A DNA stretch of 64,000 bases, taken from assembly GCA_963920525.1 (NCBI GenBank), contig OY986438.1, positions 48,764,288 to 48,828,287 on the forward strand. Direction: 5' to 3'. This document shows positions 36,271 to 48,680 of the stretch, piece by piece. A program made the position numbers and the translations under genes. The notes under the pieces were generated by a model that saw only the letters and a list, made by a program, of their open reading frames with translations, was not told where the DNA came from and ran no database searches. Source of the stretch: Dichetophora obliterata (Eukaryota; Arthropoda; Insecta; Diptera; Sciomyzidae). Every line of letters starts with the position of its first letter. The stretch's first letter is position 1.

Positions 36271-36297
36271 GGCAGCAACGCGCCGGGTTTCAGCTAG

Positions 36298-39200
36298 TCA
36301 TTTATAAAATGGTTTTTTATATTTACGTAGTAATTAAGTAGCACTTTATTGAGTAAAACCAATGACAATAATCGACCGTAAGGAATTAAAGATATAATCA
36401 AAAATATGTGCTGGCGTTACGTTACAAAAAACAGAAGTGATTTTTGACTTGGATTACACAACTTGTGAAACTCTCTAAATTAAGACTTTTTGTATACAAT
36501 TTTTTTAGATGGATTTGAAGTAAAATAAGTCTATTTTCCAAGTGATCATAATTAAAAATCTCCCCTGATTTTTTTACTAGGCTTTTTGATCTGGCGTGAC
36601 GTTACTGGCGTTACGTTACTTAAATTTCCATTGTAGTTCAATTGGGTAAATAAGTAATTAGGTAGCTAAGCAATTATGTAATTTAGTAATTAAAAAACAA
36701 ATTTAAAGTATTTTTCTTTCCTTTCCTCAACCATTTTTTCATTATCTTTATCCACTGCCTTCCATTTTTACTAAAAACAAAAAATTTACGAAACATTAAT
36801 TAAATATTTACGAAAAAGAAAATCTACATTTTTGAAACAGTGCAGACGAGTTGATCTTCAATGTAAATTAATTTATTTATAAATTGCTTAAATTAATAAA
36901 ATTAAAATGTTTCTCTTAGATAATATCATAAAATAATAAGATTTCAATACGTTTTAATTTTTTGGTCATGGTAGACTTTTCTGTGGAAATGCCCATATTG
37001 TTGTTTTGATATCCGCTGGTGTTTGCACGCAGGTTATTAGTGCTATTTGTTTCAAATAAACTTATTGTTTTGTGCTTTAGATCAAAGACTGAAAGCATAA
37101 GTGAGTGTTAAAGAAGAGCTCATGTGAATACAATATTTCAGTAATTTGTATTTTTTTTAACAATAAAAAGTACTTTTGCCTACAAATGTTCTAAAATTTT
37201 TCGCAAAAATGCAGTATAACTCGTCGGAATTGACACACAACGGTCGTCAACGTAAGTTTCTTTAAGGATGAAGGTTAAGGTATGTATGTATATACCATGA
37301 AAATTTCCCTTGAACAATTTTGTTATAAATCTCTTGGGGCAAAATTTGTCTACAGCGTACATCTATTGATAAAAATAGCAAATAAAGCAAAGGACCATTT
37401 CAGCCCTTGAATGGATATTGACCGAGCTTTTTCTGATCGATTGTGTTGGGCATGCATTTAAAACGGATTACAAACGGATAATGCTCTCAAAATATGAATA
37501 TACATAGTTAACTTTATTTCTAAACTACCTTAAACTATGCAATTAAAATTTTTTTCGATGATGCATAGTGTATTTTTATACAAAAATATAAAAATGCAAA
37601 ACTTTTTACATGAAGTTATTAAAAACTTAAACTTTATATTTACAAAAATATATTTACTAATATATTTACAAAAAACATGCTTTTTGAGGTTTTTGCAAAA
37701 AGTTTTAGCTTACTGACATAAAAAAAAAATGCAAAATATTTTGGAAATGTCATAAAATAAACGTTGGTTCATTTTTAGGGGGGTAGGTTCATTTTTCAAG
37801 ACACCTTAGTATACACATAATACTATTCTATTGTATTCAAGCTGAATTATAAATGAAGCTGAATAAAGTTTGAATACAAAATTAGGTAAAAATCAAGTAT
37901 AAAATTAATTTAATAAAAATTTAGTGAGAATTTTGTTTTATCAAATACAACGAAAACTCAACGAAACTCAAAATAAAATCGACAATTGTCGAAAATCCCA
38001 CCAAATCACATCACTGGTCTGGTCTAATGCAGGCCAGTACACTCTTTGTACTGAATATCGTTATATCGAATATCGTTAGTGGGATTTTCGTATAAGTACG
38101 AAGTTGAGTGACAAACAATTTGAGGAAGATCAAAACAATTTAATCCTTTGTCTCATTTTGAAAGTTTTATAGCCGATAAATATTGACTATAACGTGCGTT
38201 CACCGACAAAATGAAAACTTGCCGTCAGAGAGAAATGTCGTAGTATTCTCGACGACTTGATTATAATGAGCGACAGTCTGTATTTCATACAAAACATCAA
38301 CAAACTCTTCTATGTTCGTTTTTGTCGTCGCACTATATCTGCCATTTATTAATTTTGGTTTTGGACATAAAATTTAATAATTGCGATCCGAAAAATCCCC
38401 ATTTACCATATTTGATACAAATTGGGTATTACTTTAAGCTTTCGTTCGTTATATTGGATCCGACCTTATTTTTTTTGACCTCGGTGGACTTTAAAGCAAG
38501 ATTTGTGTTCAAGTAAATAAATGTCTCTGGTTGACTACTTGTTCAAAAATTTTGAGAAATGCTTTTGAAGAAGTGCTATTAAATTAGAGCCGGAAAATAA
38601 TTGATTGCTTTCAAGCCTTGATCTTGATGTCTGCACAAAATAACAAACTATTTAATGGATTTTTCGTGTTACAGTGTAGGCAGTAAGAGCCTTAATAAAC
38701 AGTAATGACACAACCATAACAATTGGGCATTATGTTTTCAACTTCTTAATGGTTTTGCCTTTCATCCTCCACATATTTGTTACAATTAAATGTTATTTTT
38801 TAGTTTTCTATATTTGAAAAAGACATTAGCAAATAATTGTTGAATATTAACAACGACTTAAAAAACTTTGTCAGTTATTTGCTTTTTAGCTTACTTGAAA
38901 AGTTTATGCGTATTTTTGAAGGAATTTTTTATTCATCGTGAAAAATAGTTGGAAACTCTCCCTGATAAATTATTTTTAACAATATTCAAAAGAACTTTAA
39001 TATGCGACTAAAAATTGAACAGCAGAAAATAAAAAGCGATTTGGATAAAAAATGCATATTTCATTTATTGCTTAACTTAGATTATATCTGTTTTAAGGGG
39101 TAAAAGTACCTTCTGTGCATGAAATCAAGGGTAAATTTGTACAATTAATATAGAAAAAAATAAATATATATAAAATGAAAAAATAACAAAGCTGATTAAA

Positions 39201-41871
39201 ATGAAATTTTTTAATTTATATAATAACAAAATTTCGGCGCTGTATGAAAATGATGCAAGAAAACTCCCCAGGAGGTCGCAATTTTTAATTTATACCAAAA
39301 AATAAATTACATTTCAGTAGAAGATGTTAGGACCTTGTGAAAAATTAAAGATTTTTGTAAAATATTGATTATATTAAAATTTCATCAGTTCATAAAATGG
39401 TCATGCAATCGTTAATTTCTTGTCAATCGAAAAAATTATACACACTTTACTAGAAAATGCCACTATAAAGTTAAGGGTAATCAGGATTTATCGGCTAAAA
39501 ATTTAGTTGGTTTAAAAAAATGTGATTTAAAAAAAACTCATTTAAGGATTTAAGACTTAAATTTTATGTGATAAAATTTTAAGGAAAATTTATTGGTTAT
39601 TTTAATTTTGCAATGTCTGGACCATACAATATTTATAATGCATATTTGTTTTGATTTGTAAAACATGCACTTTAGCTAATAAAATTTTTTTATTTACCCC
39701 CTAAGTCCTTACAATATTTTGGGAACTAGGATAAGAGTGAAAATTAAGAGTGGCAATTATTTAACTCTCTAGTGTCTTCTAATGACATTAATTAAGGTTG
39801 TTATTGACTTACGCCCATTTAAATAATAACACAGGGAGAAATAGTTTTTTTGGATTGAAACATTTTTTGCTTGAATGAAAAATATTTGAAATCATCACTT
39901 ATTTACTTGAATGAATCAAGAAGCATTTCTAGCTATTAATTAGTTAAAACTTTACTATTGGTATTTTTTTCTAAAATTCACTTTTAATAACGATTTCTTG
40001 AATAAAGAATTAAATCCTTGATTAAAACCAAACTTAAATAAAGACAGTTGAGACTTTATATTTTAGGGAAATTTTTTCGTTAAATTTAAAAATATGTATT
40101 GTTTTAATACTATGATCATTTTAAAAGCAAATTTGTTACAGAATCAGGCTTCCAACGAACTCGTAAATAAAATAAAAACGATAAAGTATTTAAATATTTG
40201 ATATAAATTGTCTCTTAAAAGTATTTTTTTTTTTAGAAAGCAAAATTTTCTTGATTTAAGAAAATGGTTTACCTGGGACAAGCAAGATATTCTCACTTCA
40301 ACCGTCTTCAACCGACGTGCGCTAACTTAAACAATATTACTTATGTGGTATTCTGACAAACACTTTTTTAAACTGAATTCTTTTAATGTTTATAAAACAG
40401 TGTACGGTTCAAATTTTAAATGGAAGGCATTTGCTTGAAATTGCGTGGATTATTTCATTGATATAGTTACTATGCAATGCACGAAGTTTTATTTTGCGGT
40501 GTCTGTCAGACTAACACGTCAGCTGCAGAGGGTTAAGAAAATAATTGAGTGGAACAAAGAAAAAGTTCGTTCGAAATAAGCATTTTTTTTTTCTCAATAA
40601 CGAATGGCATATTTTCTCAATATCAGACAAATAATTCTTAAATTCAGAATTTTATGCATGGGTGACAACTGAAAGCCTTCTTGCTTGGCTCTAGAATCGG
40701 TAACTTGATTTAGACAGGAGACGATAGAATTATACCTTTTTATTCCAAAACCGTAACCCATATAAAACCATCATTCCATATACCTTCTGTTCAAAATTGG
40801 ACCAGACTGTGCGAATGAAACAACAGTTGTCATAAAGAAAATGATTTCTTTATAAGGCTGGTAACACTGTTATAGGCTTGAGAGTTAGTTTTTAGCGCGA
40901 TCTGTCACGTAGTTTCGTTTGATTTATTGATTGATTTAAGTTGAATAAGTACACTAAGAGCTAGGCTCTTTTACAAGCGATATTTCTTGTTCGGATGAAA
41001 GAAGCCATGAAAGGATTAAGGCAGGGTAAAAGTTTCCCAAAATTTCCATTCTTTTTTTTAGTACTTAAAACTTTAAACGCGTTTTTATCGAAACCACTTT
41101 TTTTGAGACAACCGGACAAATTTTTCGAGCAAATCTTCACCGATCGATTTGAAATTTTTACAGTATATTCAAAATACCTTTTTCCATGGACACACGAAGG
41201 ATTGTATTATTAGGATTATATTTCCTACTTTTAGTTTTATCAACAATGTTGAGACTTTTTTAAGTGAAAATTGTAACTGGTTTGTTCGATCATGCACCAT
41301 TTCGCGAAAAATCGATATATCGAAAAACCCTACGTGTGTCGTTAGTTGCTAATGTAAAGGAACTGACCAGATTTTGTTTTTTGTTTTAGATCAAAAATAA
41401 AGAACGTTAGGTGTCCGGCCACGGACCCCTTCAAAAATTAGGCGCCTTCAAACAAATGCTGCATAGCCGCCATTTTGTATAGGAATTTTTAAAAAAAATT
41501 GCATTTTGTATATGAATATTTATATTATAAAAAGTACTTTACATATTTTTGATTGACCTTTTCATTGAGCCAAAAAAAAAAAATTCTGAAAATACGACTA
41601 TTCTTCGTTACTTAGGTTTCTTCCCCTTAAGAACGCTGTCTGCTGTAGAGCAACAGAAATTATTCTATTCGTCCCAGTAGAGTTGTGTGGCTTTAAGCAA
41701 AAAAGAGCCCGGTTAATCCTGATTGTTATCTATGTGTATGATATTAGTAAGATATAAGTAAGATTACTTCCCTCTGGGCCGCCTCACACCTAATGTGAGT
41801 TGGTTCCGCTGAGTAATTCGGGAAGTTGGTACTTAGATTCCCTGAAGTGAGAATCTTACGAAACCTTGATG
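36298..41871. other. long AT-rich stretch, no recognised gene
   Basis: No transposase, reverse transcriptase or host exon is recognised. GGCGTTACGTTAC occurs as two direct copies (36414 and 36609). A small inverted pair CGAAAATCCCAC/GTGGGATTTTCG lies at 37991 and 38079. Open frames at 38322-38516 and 40995-41352 are unremarkable. Confidence 0.45.
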
Positions 41872-41879
41872 CTTCGGAT

Positions 41880-42065
41880 CATGGTAAAACTAGACAAGAT
41901 AATGTTAGTGTCCGAAACTATCAAAATGAAGTTGACAACTCATACAAAATCTGAAACCAATGAGAAAAATTGGCAAAAATAGTAAACTAGCTGATTTTGA
42001 CAGTTATGGTTACTAAGAAAGAGAGCACATTCAGCCCTAACACTACCTTGTCTAGTTTTACCATG
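41880..42065. mobile_element. 186-bp hAT-type MITE with exact 8-bp target duplication
   Basis: The ends are CATGGTAAAACTAGACAAG and its inverse CTTGTCTAGTTTTACCATG. The flanks carry CTTCGGAT on both sides (41872-41879 and 42066-42073). Non-coding. The CATGGT terminus and an internal GTTAGTG are shared with the larger MITEs at 62152 and 63059. Confidence 0.92.
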
Positions 42066-42299
42066 CTTCGGATGAATCTTCTGTATTGCTATTGAAAAAT
42101 GCAATTGGTTTTGAATATAGTTTTACTCTCAAGATTTTGGTTTTATTTTTTAAAGTATGTTAAGTAAGCATTAATGCAAGAGTAGAATTAACAAGAAATA
42201 ATTCTGTCAATAGAAAATAGTTCCATGAAATTTAATTTAATTTATTTAATCATAATCAATGGAATTTTCTCCTTACTGACTAGATATTTAATTAATATA

Positions 42300-43265
42300 C
42301 AAGCCGAAACAATACATTAATAAATTGAAGTTAATTTTTTAAACATAACTGACTTAGATATCGAAAAATCTATAGAATAAATATTTGAAAGATTATTAAG
42401 TTCACGCACAGTTTTAACGATCGGCGCATTTGAAGCATAATTTGTTCGGTGAATACCAACATTAAATGGAACACAATGCCTTAATATTCTTGATGGGACA
42501 TAAAGATAATTTTTTCTAAAAGATATGAGCAATTTGTGTTGCCAGAAATAATATTGTATATAATAATATTGTATATAAATAAGAGGGAAACAATAGTCCT
42601 TATATATTTTCGTGATTTAAGATTTATTAGCTTACATCGAGCATCAAAAGAGGGAAGAGGTTCTGTGAAGCTTAAAGAACGTAGTGCAAATTTAAGAAAT
42701 ATACGCTGTACTCGTTCTAGGCGACTTACGTGAGTATTATAAAATGGGTTCAAAATAAAACTTGCGTACTCTAACTTGGATCACACAAGACTTGTGAAAA
42801 GAATTTTAAGTGTATACCAGAAAATTGTGTGGATCAGAAAATTCATTACTATTGCGTTTTATATACGCTAGAAGGGAATAGGCCTTAGGTATTATAAAAT
42901 TAAGATGATGAATAAAAGAGAAGTTAGAGTCGAAAATGACACCAAGATCCTTAATTATTGTAACTAACTTTAGAGTTTGACTATTTAATTTTTAATGATT
43001 TTGATACAAATGGTTAAATTTAGAAAAAGAAATATAAAAACCTTAACTTATATTTAAGGATAAATGGTTTTTAGAACACAATTCATACACCTTAGTTATG
43101 TCAGATTGCAAAGCAAAAATAACATTAGTATTTTTAATTCGTGAGAAGATTTTTAAGTCACCAGTAAACATAAAGAATTAAGAGTTTTTAAAGCAACTAC
43201 TAATGAGTGAAAATTCGTGAAAGTAGCCACCTAAAACAAGAATTCCTATTTTTATATCTTTTATG
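42300..43265 (-). pseudogene. LINE reverse transcriptase 3' half (CR1/Jockey-type)
   Basis: Minus-strand pieces in order: a weak SHF-like stretch (~43250), FMFTGDLKIFSRI at the YADD position (~43170, catalytic ADD degraded to TGD), LQSDITKVYELCSKNHLSLN (~43110), IKDLGVIFDSNFSFIHHL (~42950), KLEYASFILNPFYN and HVSRLERVQRIFLKFALR (~42750), DARCKLINLKSR, then a tail with FRKNYLYVPS, HRTNYASNAPIVKTV. At least four frameshifts or stops. It is 5'-truncated, as usual for LINEs. It could be the same broad family as 2504-3690 but the two do not overlap. Confidence 0.83.
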
Positions 43266-43689
43266 GATATTATTGAAGTATATATGAAAAAAAGAAATTG
43301 CATTTTTTTTTAAAGTTTTTTTTTTTCAATGAGTTACAAAGAATTTAGTTTTAGGCCACTGTTTTAGTAAAATTAATTTTGATAAGTACCGGCTTGTTAA
43401 AATTTCTTGATTTTTGGGCCAAATACTTTAAAAAAAATTTTTTTCTTTAAAATTAATAAGTTTTTATAAAATTTTTAAAAAAAAAGTTCTGGACTTCATA
43501 GAAAATTTTTAAAAAAATATTACATACTAATACAAATTTAGAAATAATACAAAAAAATAAAAATGATGTATTCTCCATAAACAAGTCTGTTATGAAATGT
43601 TTTAAATCTGCACTACCTGTCTTGTGCGAGCCATACAGAGCACTGCACCATAGAATGATTGGTACAAACTAGAGGGAATAAATTATTTT

Positions 43690-43965
43690 GATGACGTTTT
43701 TAGAGATAAAGGCACATAAAAGTACAAAAAAGGGTTTTAAATATTTGGAGAAGTGGGCGTGGCACCTCCCATACAAATGTATCTTATTTTTCGCAATATC
43801 TAGAGAACCAGTAACGCCACAACAACAAAAACTTAGACAATCATCAAATACGTTATTTGGAGGATATATGCCAAATTGTGGGCGTGGTATCTCCATGCAA
43901 CTGAAACACATTTTTCGCAATATCTGGAGAAAAAGTAAGAGATTTTCCTTTTTTATATTGGCACG
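43690..43965 (+). repeat. fragment related to the Helitron-like repeats
   Basis: GGGCGTGGCACCTCCCATAC (~43755) and GGGCGTGGTATCTCC (~43880), each followed by TTTTTCGCAATATCT(A/G)GAGA, repeat at about 130 bp. The GGGCGTGGCACCTCCCATAC wording matches units at 32937-36297. Confidence 0.55.
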
Positions 43966-44128
43966 TGTCTTTTAAATAGCGTATTTTATTATTTTTTTCA
44001 AGACTTGTTTTTGTGGTATTACTGGCTTAAAAAATATTACCACTGTATTTTTTTGAAACATCATCTAATTTGTATTTTCGCGATTTTTTTTCGAAAATTA
44101 ATATATTATAATAGTATATTAATTAGTA

Positions 44129-44495
44129 CCCAGCAGCGGATTTGCCAATGGCTACCATAGAACTAATAAAGAATAAATTACCAGGTAAGGAAGCATTACT
44201 TTTTTTAAAAAGTAATGCGTCTGCATATAGCAGAAGTAATTAACTCATACCTCATTACCTGTAATGTAGCATACAAGGAAAAGTAATGCAGTGATTTTTA
44301 TAACTTAATACAAGTAGTATGTTACTCCATAACTTCTAGGTAATGCTGAAGGGAGGCGATCACGTACCTCCTGTCTCATTCAATGTTAAATGTAAGGCCT
44401 TTTATGCATAGTAAGGTAATATAGTCGGAAGTAGTGGTCATTACAAGGTAATTGATGCTTCATATATTCGGAATATATTCCATCCGCTACTGGGT
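44129..44495. mobile_element. TA-flanked MITE with internal TTACCT/CATTAC repeats
   Basis: Ends CCCAGCAGCGGAT and ATCCGCTACTGGG are inverted, flanked by TA (44127-44128 and 44496-44497). The interior has repeated GGTAATG/CATTACC and AAGTAATG motifs in both orientations, including the hairpin GCATTACTTT..AAAGTAATGC. Non-coding. Confidence 0.65.
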
Positions 44496-44497
44496 AT

Positions 44498-45715
44498 ATA
44501 CCAGAGTTGTAAGTAGTTTTTGTCAAATTTTCATGTTTAATAACTCATTTTGAAGAACAAATAATTGAAGAACGTGATGCGTACCAATATTTTAAAATTT
44601 TTTTAAAAAAAAGACGTATTTTGCCCATATAAATCATATTTTCAACTTTAAAATAACTTGTGGCACGTTTTAATATCAATATTTTTTTATGAATATTTCC
44701 CAATTTACTTCTGTTTTGTAAAGAAATAAAACTCCGTTCCGTTATTCATTGCTTCTGAAAACAAATAGAGACCACTCTAATATAAGCAAGCGCCGCCATC
44801 TAAAAAGATGATATATTTCCTGAAATAGATTCTTGGGCTTACAATTCTTCTTAAAGTTTTGAGACTGAGCATATTCTTTTAAGAAATATAATTTTCTCAC
44901 GCAATATTTCTGTCGATAACTTTTTCTGAAATGTTTGTGCTGCTGACTGCAGGTCTTTGCAGCTCTGTTTATTATATTGACAGAGGAATGAAAACGAATT
45001 TTAAGTGTTTCAAATCGCTTTCTTAGACCATATAAAATGGAATCATTAATGGTAAAAACTCCAAAACATTTTTCTATATCAGAATCAATTTTCATCGATC
45101 GGTTACAAGTAAATTTGAATGGAGTTCCAATAATACATTTCTACTTTTAAAATTCCAGTAGGAATTTTTTCATTTGAACATTTGTGTTCAATTTTTTTAT
45201 ATGATATTCTTAATTTGGGGGCCCCCTTCAGATGCGGGGCCCGGGGCTCGAGCCCCTTCTGCCTCCTCTCTGATAGGGACTGGATACATTGCTATCTTCC
45301 GTTGAAATTCTAATCGATGTCGTGGATGTGGATTTGTTTCAGCAATTCGGTTGATCTCATGCAACTGTCAGACAAAATGATAATTGCTTCGATTAAATGT
45401 CCATTCTTTTTTTAAAAAAATCAAAAAATCAAGGCGCCTTATACAAACAAGGTTTGGCCTTTGACCGGAAAGATAGTGATAGATTGTTTAGAGGAATTGA
45501 TTATAAACCATGCGTGAATTATTGAATAGGCTAAACAACAGTGAAAGACAATTTGAATTGCTTTTAACCGAGGCTAGTGTTATGCCTTAACCTAGGCAAG
45601 CATTTCCAGCCCTTAGTTGTTCCTGTTCTTTAATTCCACATTTTCCATAACTTAGTTGTGGATTTTTAGTTTTCCATAATTCTTACATGTAGGACAGAAA
45701 AAAGAAAGTGAAAAG
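44498..45715. other. no recognised gene
   Basis: A 117-codon minus-strand frame at 44742-45095 has no recognisable motif. The segment 45220-45270 (GGGGCCCGGGGCTCGAGCC) is locally GC-rich. Confidence 0.4.
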
Positions 45716-45721
45716 AACCAT

Positions 45722-45794
45722 GCCCGAATCCGGATCCGAACCAGGGACCTCTAGGTTGATTGTCTAGCGCACTCTCCACTAGACTACAAAGGCC
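45722..45794 (-). repeat. tRNA-like sequence
   Basis: Minus strand GGCCTTTGTAGTCTAGTGG (box A) to GGTTCGGATCC (box B) and GGGCATGG. An anticodon-like arm CTAGA/CCTAG closes the loop CAATCAA, but the invariant U33 position is A, and the acceptor stem pairs at only four positions. The same sequence, split by a MITE, occurs at 63036-63703, so this is a repeated tRNA-derived family. Confidence 0.58.
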
Positions 45795-46245
45795 GACAAA
45801 AAAAATTTCAAGGACAGATTACAGATTCCTGGTCCATTTCAATGTTTCCTTCCATTTAACACTTTACTAAACTTTATAGCTATTACTTATTTATTTAACA
45901 CTAAATTCATATTGATACTAAACAGAATAGCCAATGATTTTATTGAACGTAGTGACTATCGATACTCAATGAATTTTATCTGCGCCACACAAGAAAAAAG
46001 TGAAAAATTTTTGCTTAAGTTTCAATTAAACCAACAATTTTCCGTTGCTGGAGTAAAAACTTAAGCCCTTTACACATGGAGCAATTGAAAGTAATGCATC
46101 TGCAACAAAAACAATTGCTAACCAATGTATTTATACCGAAGCCTTCACATGAAGCAACTTGTGCAATACGTTTGAGACCAATTCTATGCAACACAACTCG
46201 CTGCAATTTTAATCGGCGATTTTGTGTTGCATATTGTATTTCGTT

Positions 46246-46559
46246 AAAGTGGCGACCGTAGCTTAGTGAGTAGCCCCGGTTTCAATCCCAGCTCAGACAG
46301 AACGTTTTTTTCAATTGAATTAATTTTTCTGTTCGGTCGACACCTCTCTGCAGACAATGGCAAATCTCAGAGAGTAAAAATTGCCATATAAAGCTTCTTG
46401 AGAACATAAGACGTTCGGAGTCGGCATAAAACACGTAGGTCCAGTTCTCGGTCATTTGTGATCAAACATTTAATAACACGCACAACACAAATGATCAATA
46501 GAAGCTAGGTCAAAGTCCTTCCAAGGGCTGAAATGGCCAGTTTATTTCTTTTTTTATTT
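46246..46559 (+). mobile_element. tRNA-derived SINE, second copy
   Basis: Shares with 22965-23293 the block CACCTCTCTGCAGACAATGG, the block GTTCGGAGTCGGCATAAA, GGTCCAGTTCT and the 3' block AGGGCTGAAATGGCCA. The tRNA-like head (GGCGACCGTAGCTTAGTG ... GGTTTCAATCCC) has lost about 30 bp between box A and box B. The tail is T-rich. Flanks ATTGTATTTCGTT (46233-46245) and ATTGTATTTTGTT (46560-46572) match at 12 of 13 positions, a decayed target duplication. Confidence 0.88.
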
Positions 46560-46572
46560 ATTGTATTTTGTT

Positions 46573-47403
46573 TGACATCAGATTGCTGCCGTTCTTTTGC
46601 TGCGACGTTTCAATTAAAAAGTATTTGTGTTGTTATGAATTTTTCAATGTTTCATTGCGAAGTGGCATGCTCATTTGTAAACACAGGCTGCAATTCAGTT
46701 TAAAATTGGAGTTACTAGCAACTTTTTAAACTTTTGCATTGTGTTGCATACTTTTCAATTGCTCCATGTGTAAGAGGCCTTATTGTTGGCCCAATAGTGT
46801 TGCTCTTAAATTACTTTTTAAGTTTTAAAACTGCTGGCACAACAAGTGCATCTTTGGCAAAAATATTTTTCTAGTGTAGGAATTCAATAGCGTACGCATT
46901 GGTACGATGAAAGCGCCACTGTTTTAACTTTAAACACATAATAACTTTGAAAAAGTTTATTGTTATTGCAAAAAATTCGTTGTTATGTCAAATGCTTTCT
47001 TGTAACATATTTTTGACAGTGAAAATTCTTTGTCCTGAAATCGTTTATTTTGGGTAAATTTTATTAGATTTTCTTCTGTACTGTATTTTTAGTAGGCTTA
47101 AATTGAAAAACCTACTCGAATGTTCCATGCTACATCTGCTGTTGAATCGAATGACGTTCATCCAAAAAGGCATAAATGTCTTTCTTTAGCTTCCAAGACT
47201 CAACAAAATCACTAAAAATATTTTTTTTCAAATCTAAATTTTCAGATATCCAACGAACTAAATGGCATTGATACGGAAACAAGTAAATACTACTGGGTCT
47301 TCACTAATTTTGTGTGGATATTAAAATATATAAATTTTAATACCGTACAATTTCGGAATGAGAAAATGAAAATTTATCTTTAAGGATATATGGAGCTTTT
47401 ATC
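46573..47403. other. AT-rich spacer, no recognised feature
   Basis: No coding or repeat signal recognised between the SINE and the mariner. Confidence 0.5.
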
Positions 47404-47405
47404 TA

Positions 47406-48678
47406 CGGGTCCGCCATCTAACGTTTTTTTTTTCAACTAGTGCTTATTTCGTGAATGGTTACACTTAGCTCATGTCTGATGTGACAGGTAATTAGTTTTG
47501 TCCTTCCGCTGAACGAATATGGTTGTGCATACGCTTGAACAACGCTGGGAAATATTGTGACATTACTTTGAAAATCATGGTAATGTTGCAGAATGTGTGC
47601 GAAAATTGCGTATGGATTTTGGAAGAAGAGAAGCACCGTCAGCTCCATATGTTCGTTATCTTGTGAAAAAAGTGAAAGAAACTGGCATCCTCATCGATAA
47701 ACCAAAGAGTGAAAAGCCAAAAGCAGTGCGTACACCCGAGAGTATTGCTGCTGTGGCAGAAAGTGTGCGTGAAGCGCCATCAACATAATTCACCGTCGTT
47801 CTCAACAATTGAACATTTCGGAGACATCATTGAGACGAATTTTGCACAAAGACCTTGGTATGACGCCATACAAAGCCCAATTGGTTCAGGTGTTGAAGCC
47901 AACTGAACATCCTATGCGTTTTCGCTTCGCTAAGTGGGCCTGCGATCGACTTACAGAAGATGCTGATTTTGCCAAAAAAATCATCTTTTCAGATGAAGCT
48001 CATTTTGATCTTGGCGGGTATGTAAACAAGCAAAATTGTCGCATTTGGGGCACAGAAAACCCGCACGCATACATTAAAAAGCCGCTGCACCCAAAACGAG
48101 TCACTGTTTGGTGCGGATTTTGGTCCAGAGGCATAATTGGGCCATTTTTCTTCGAAAATGAGCAAGGAGTGGCCGTTACAGTCAATGGCGATCGTTATCT
48201 GGCCATGTTGAACGAATTTTTGTTCACAAAAATTGAATAGGAGGATATTGGCAATATTTGGTTTCAACAGGACGGCGCTACGTGCCACACAGCCAAAGCT
48301 ACACTCGATGTTTTGCGTCCTGTTTTTGAAGATCGCATTATCAGCCGCAGAGCTGATGTCGTTTGGCCACCTCGGAGCTGCGATTTGACACCGTTGGACT
48401 ATTACTTGTGGGGTGCCCTCAAAGATAAATGTTACGCCGACAAGCCAGAGACAATTGACGCTTTAAAGAACAATATTCGTGAAGTCATTGGTGAAATACA
48501 GCTGCACACAATCGATAATATGCTTAAAAATTGGAGCGATCGTGTGGCTACTGCATGGCCAGCCATTTGAATGAAATTATTTTTCATTATTAACCGGAAG
48601 GTGAATTATTAACTAATTCAGTGTTTTTTTTATAGAATTTTCAAAAAAAAAAAAAAGAAAGTTATTTGGCGGACCCTC
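47406..48678 (+). mobile_element. DD41D (rosa-type) mariner, near complete
   Basis: 1273 bp. The left end GGGTCCGCCATCTAACG (47407-) and the right end, read inward, AGGGTCCGCCAAATAAC are inverted repeats; TA flanks both sides (47404-47405 and 48679-48680), the mariner target duplication. It encloses a full-length but mutated transposase gene. Confidence 0.9.
47519..48570 (+). pseudogene. DD41D mariner transposase, inactivated
   Basis: About 350 codons encoding a cut-and-paste transposase that would bind the TIRs through an N-terminal helix-turn-helix (VVHTLEQRWEIL to APST, ~90 residues) and cut with a DDD triad. Catalytic motifs: IFSDEAHF (~47983), WFQQDGATCHTA (~48259) and SCDLTPLDYYLWG (~48378). 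Forty-one residues separate the second and third Asp, the DD41D spacing of the rosa group. Damage: TGA at 47558-47560 (codon 14), a frameshift near 47786 after APST, and TAG at 48238-48240 just before EDIGNIW. All three catalytic Asp are kept and the rest reads cleanly, so it died recently compared with its neighbours. The C-terminus RVATAWPAI ends at TGA. Confidence 0.93.
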
Positions 48679-48680
48679 TA

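Larger units (their letters stand above)
32937..36297 (+). mobile_element. Helitron-like non-autonomous element(s)
   Basis: The 5' end reads A then TCTATATATATAAAAATG, and the 3' end reads GCAACGCGCCGGGTTTCAG then CTAG followed by T. This gives the A|TC...CTAG|T arrangement of Helitrons, without TIRs or target duplication. Internal new 5'-like starts (TCTATATATATATAAAGC at 33443 and TCTTGACATATAAAAATG at about 34899) suggest nested or chained copies. Both of the first two starts lead into ATAGACTCCAAAAC..CTGAACCGAT. The interior is tandem repeats without a RepHel gene. Assignment rests on termini and general layout. Confidence 0.62.

Noticed and set aside
44742..45095. 117-codon minus-strand ORF
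   Set aside because: No motif or partner exon; length is possible by chance in a 64-kb window.
45722..45794. Functional tRNA gene
   Set aside because: The anticodon loop lacks U33, the acceptor stem pairs poorly, and a second copy exists at 63036-63703; it is a tRNA-derived repeat.
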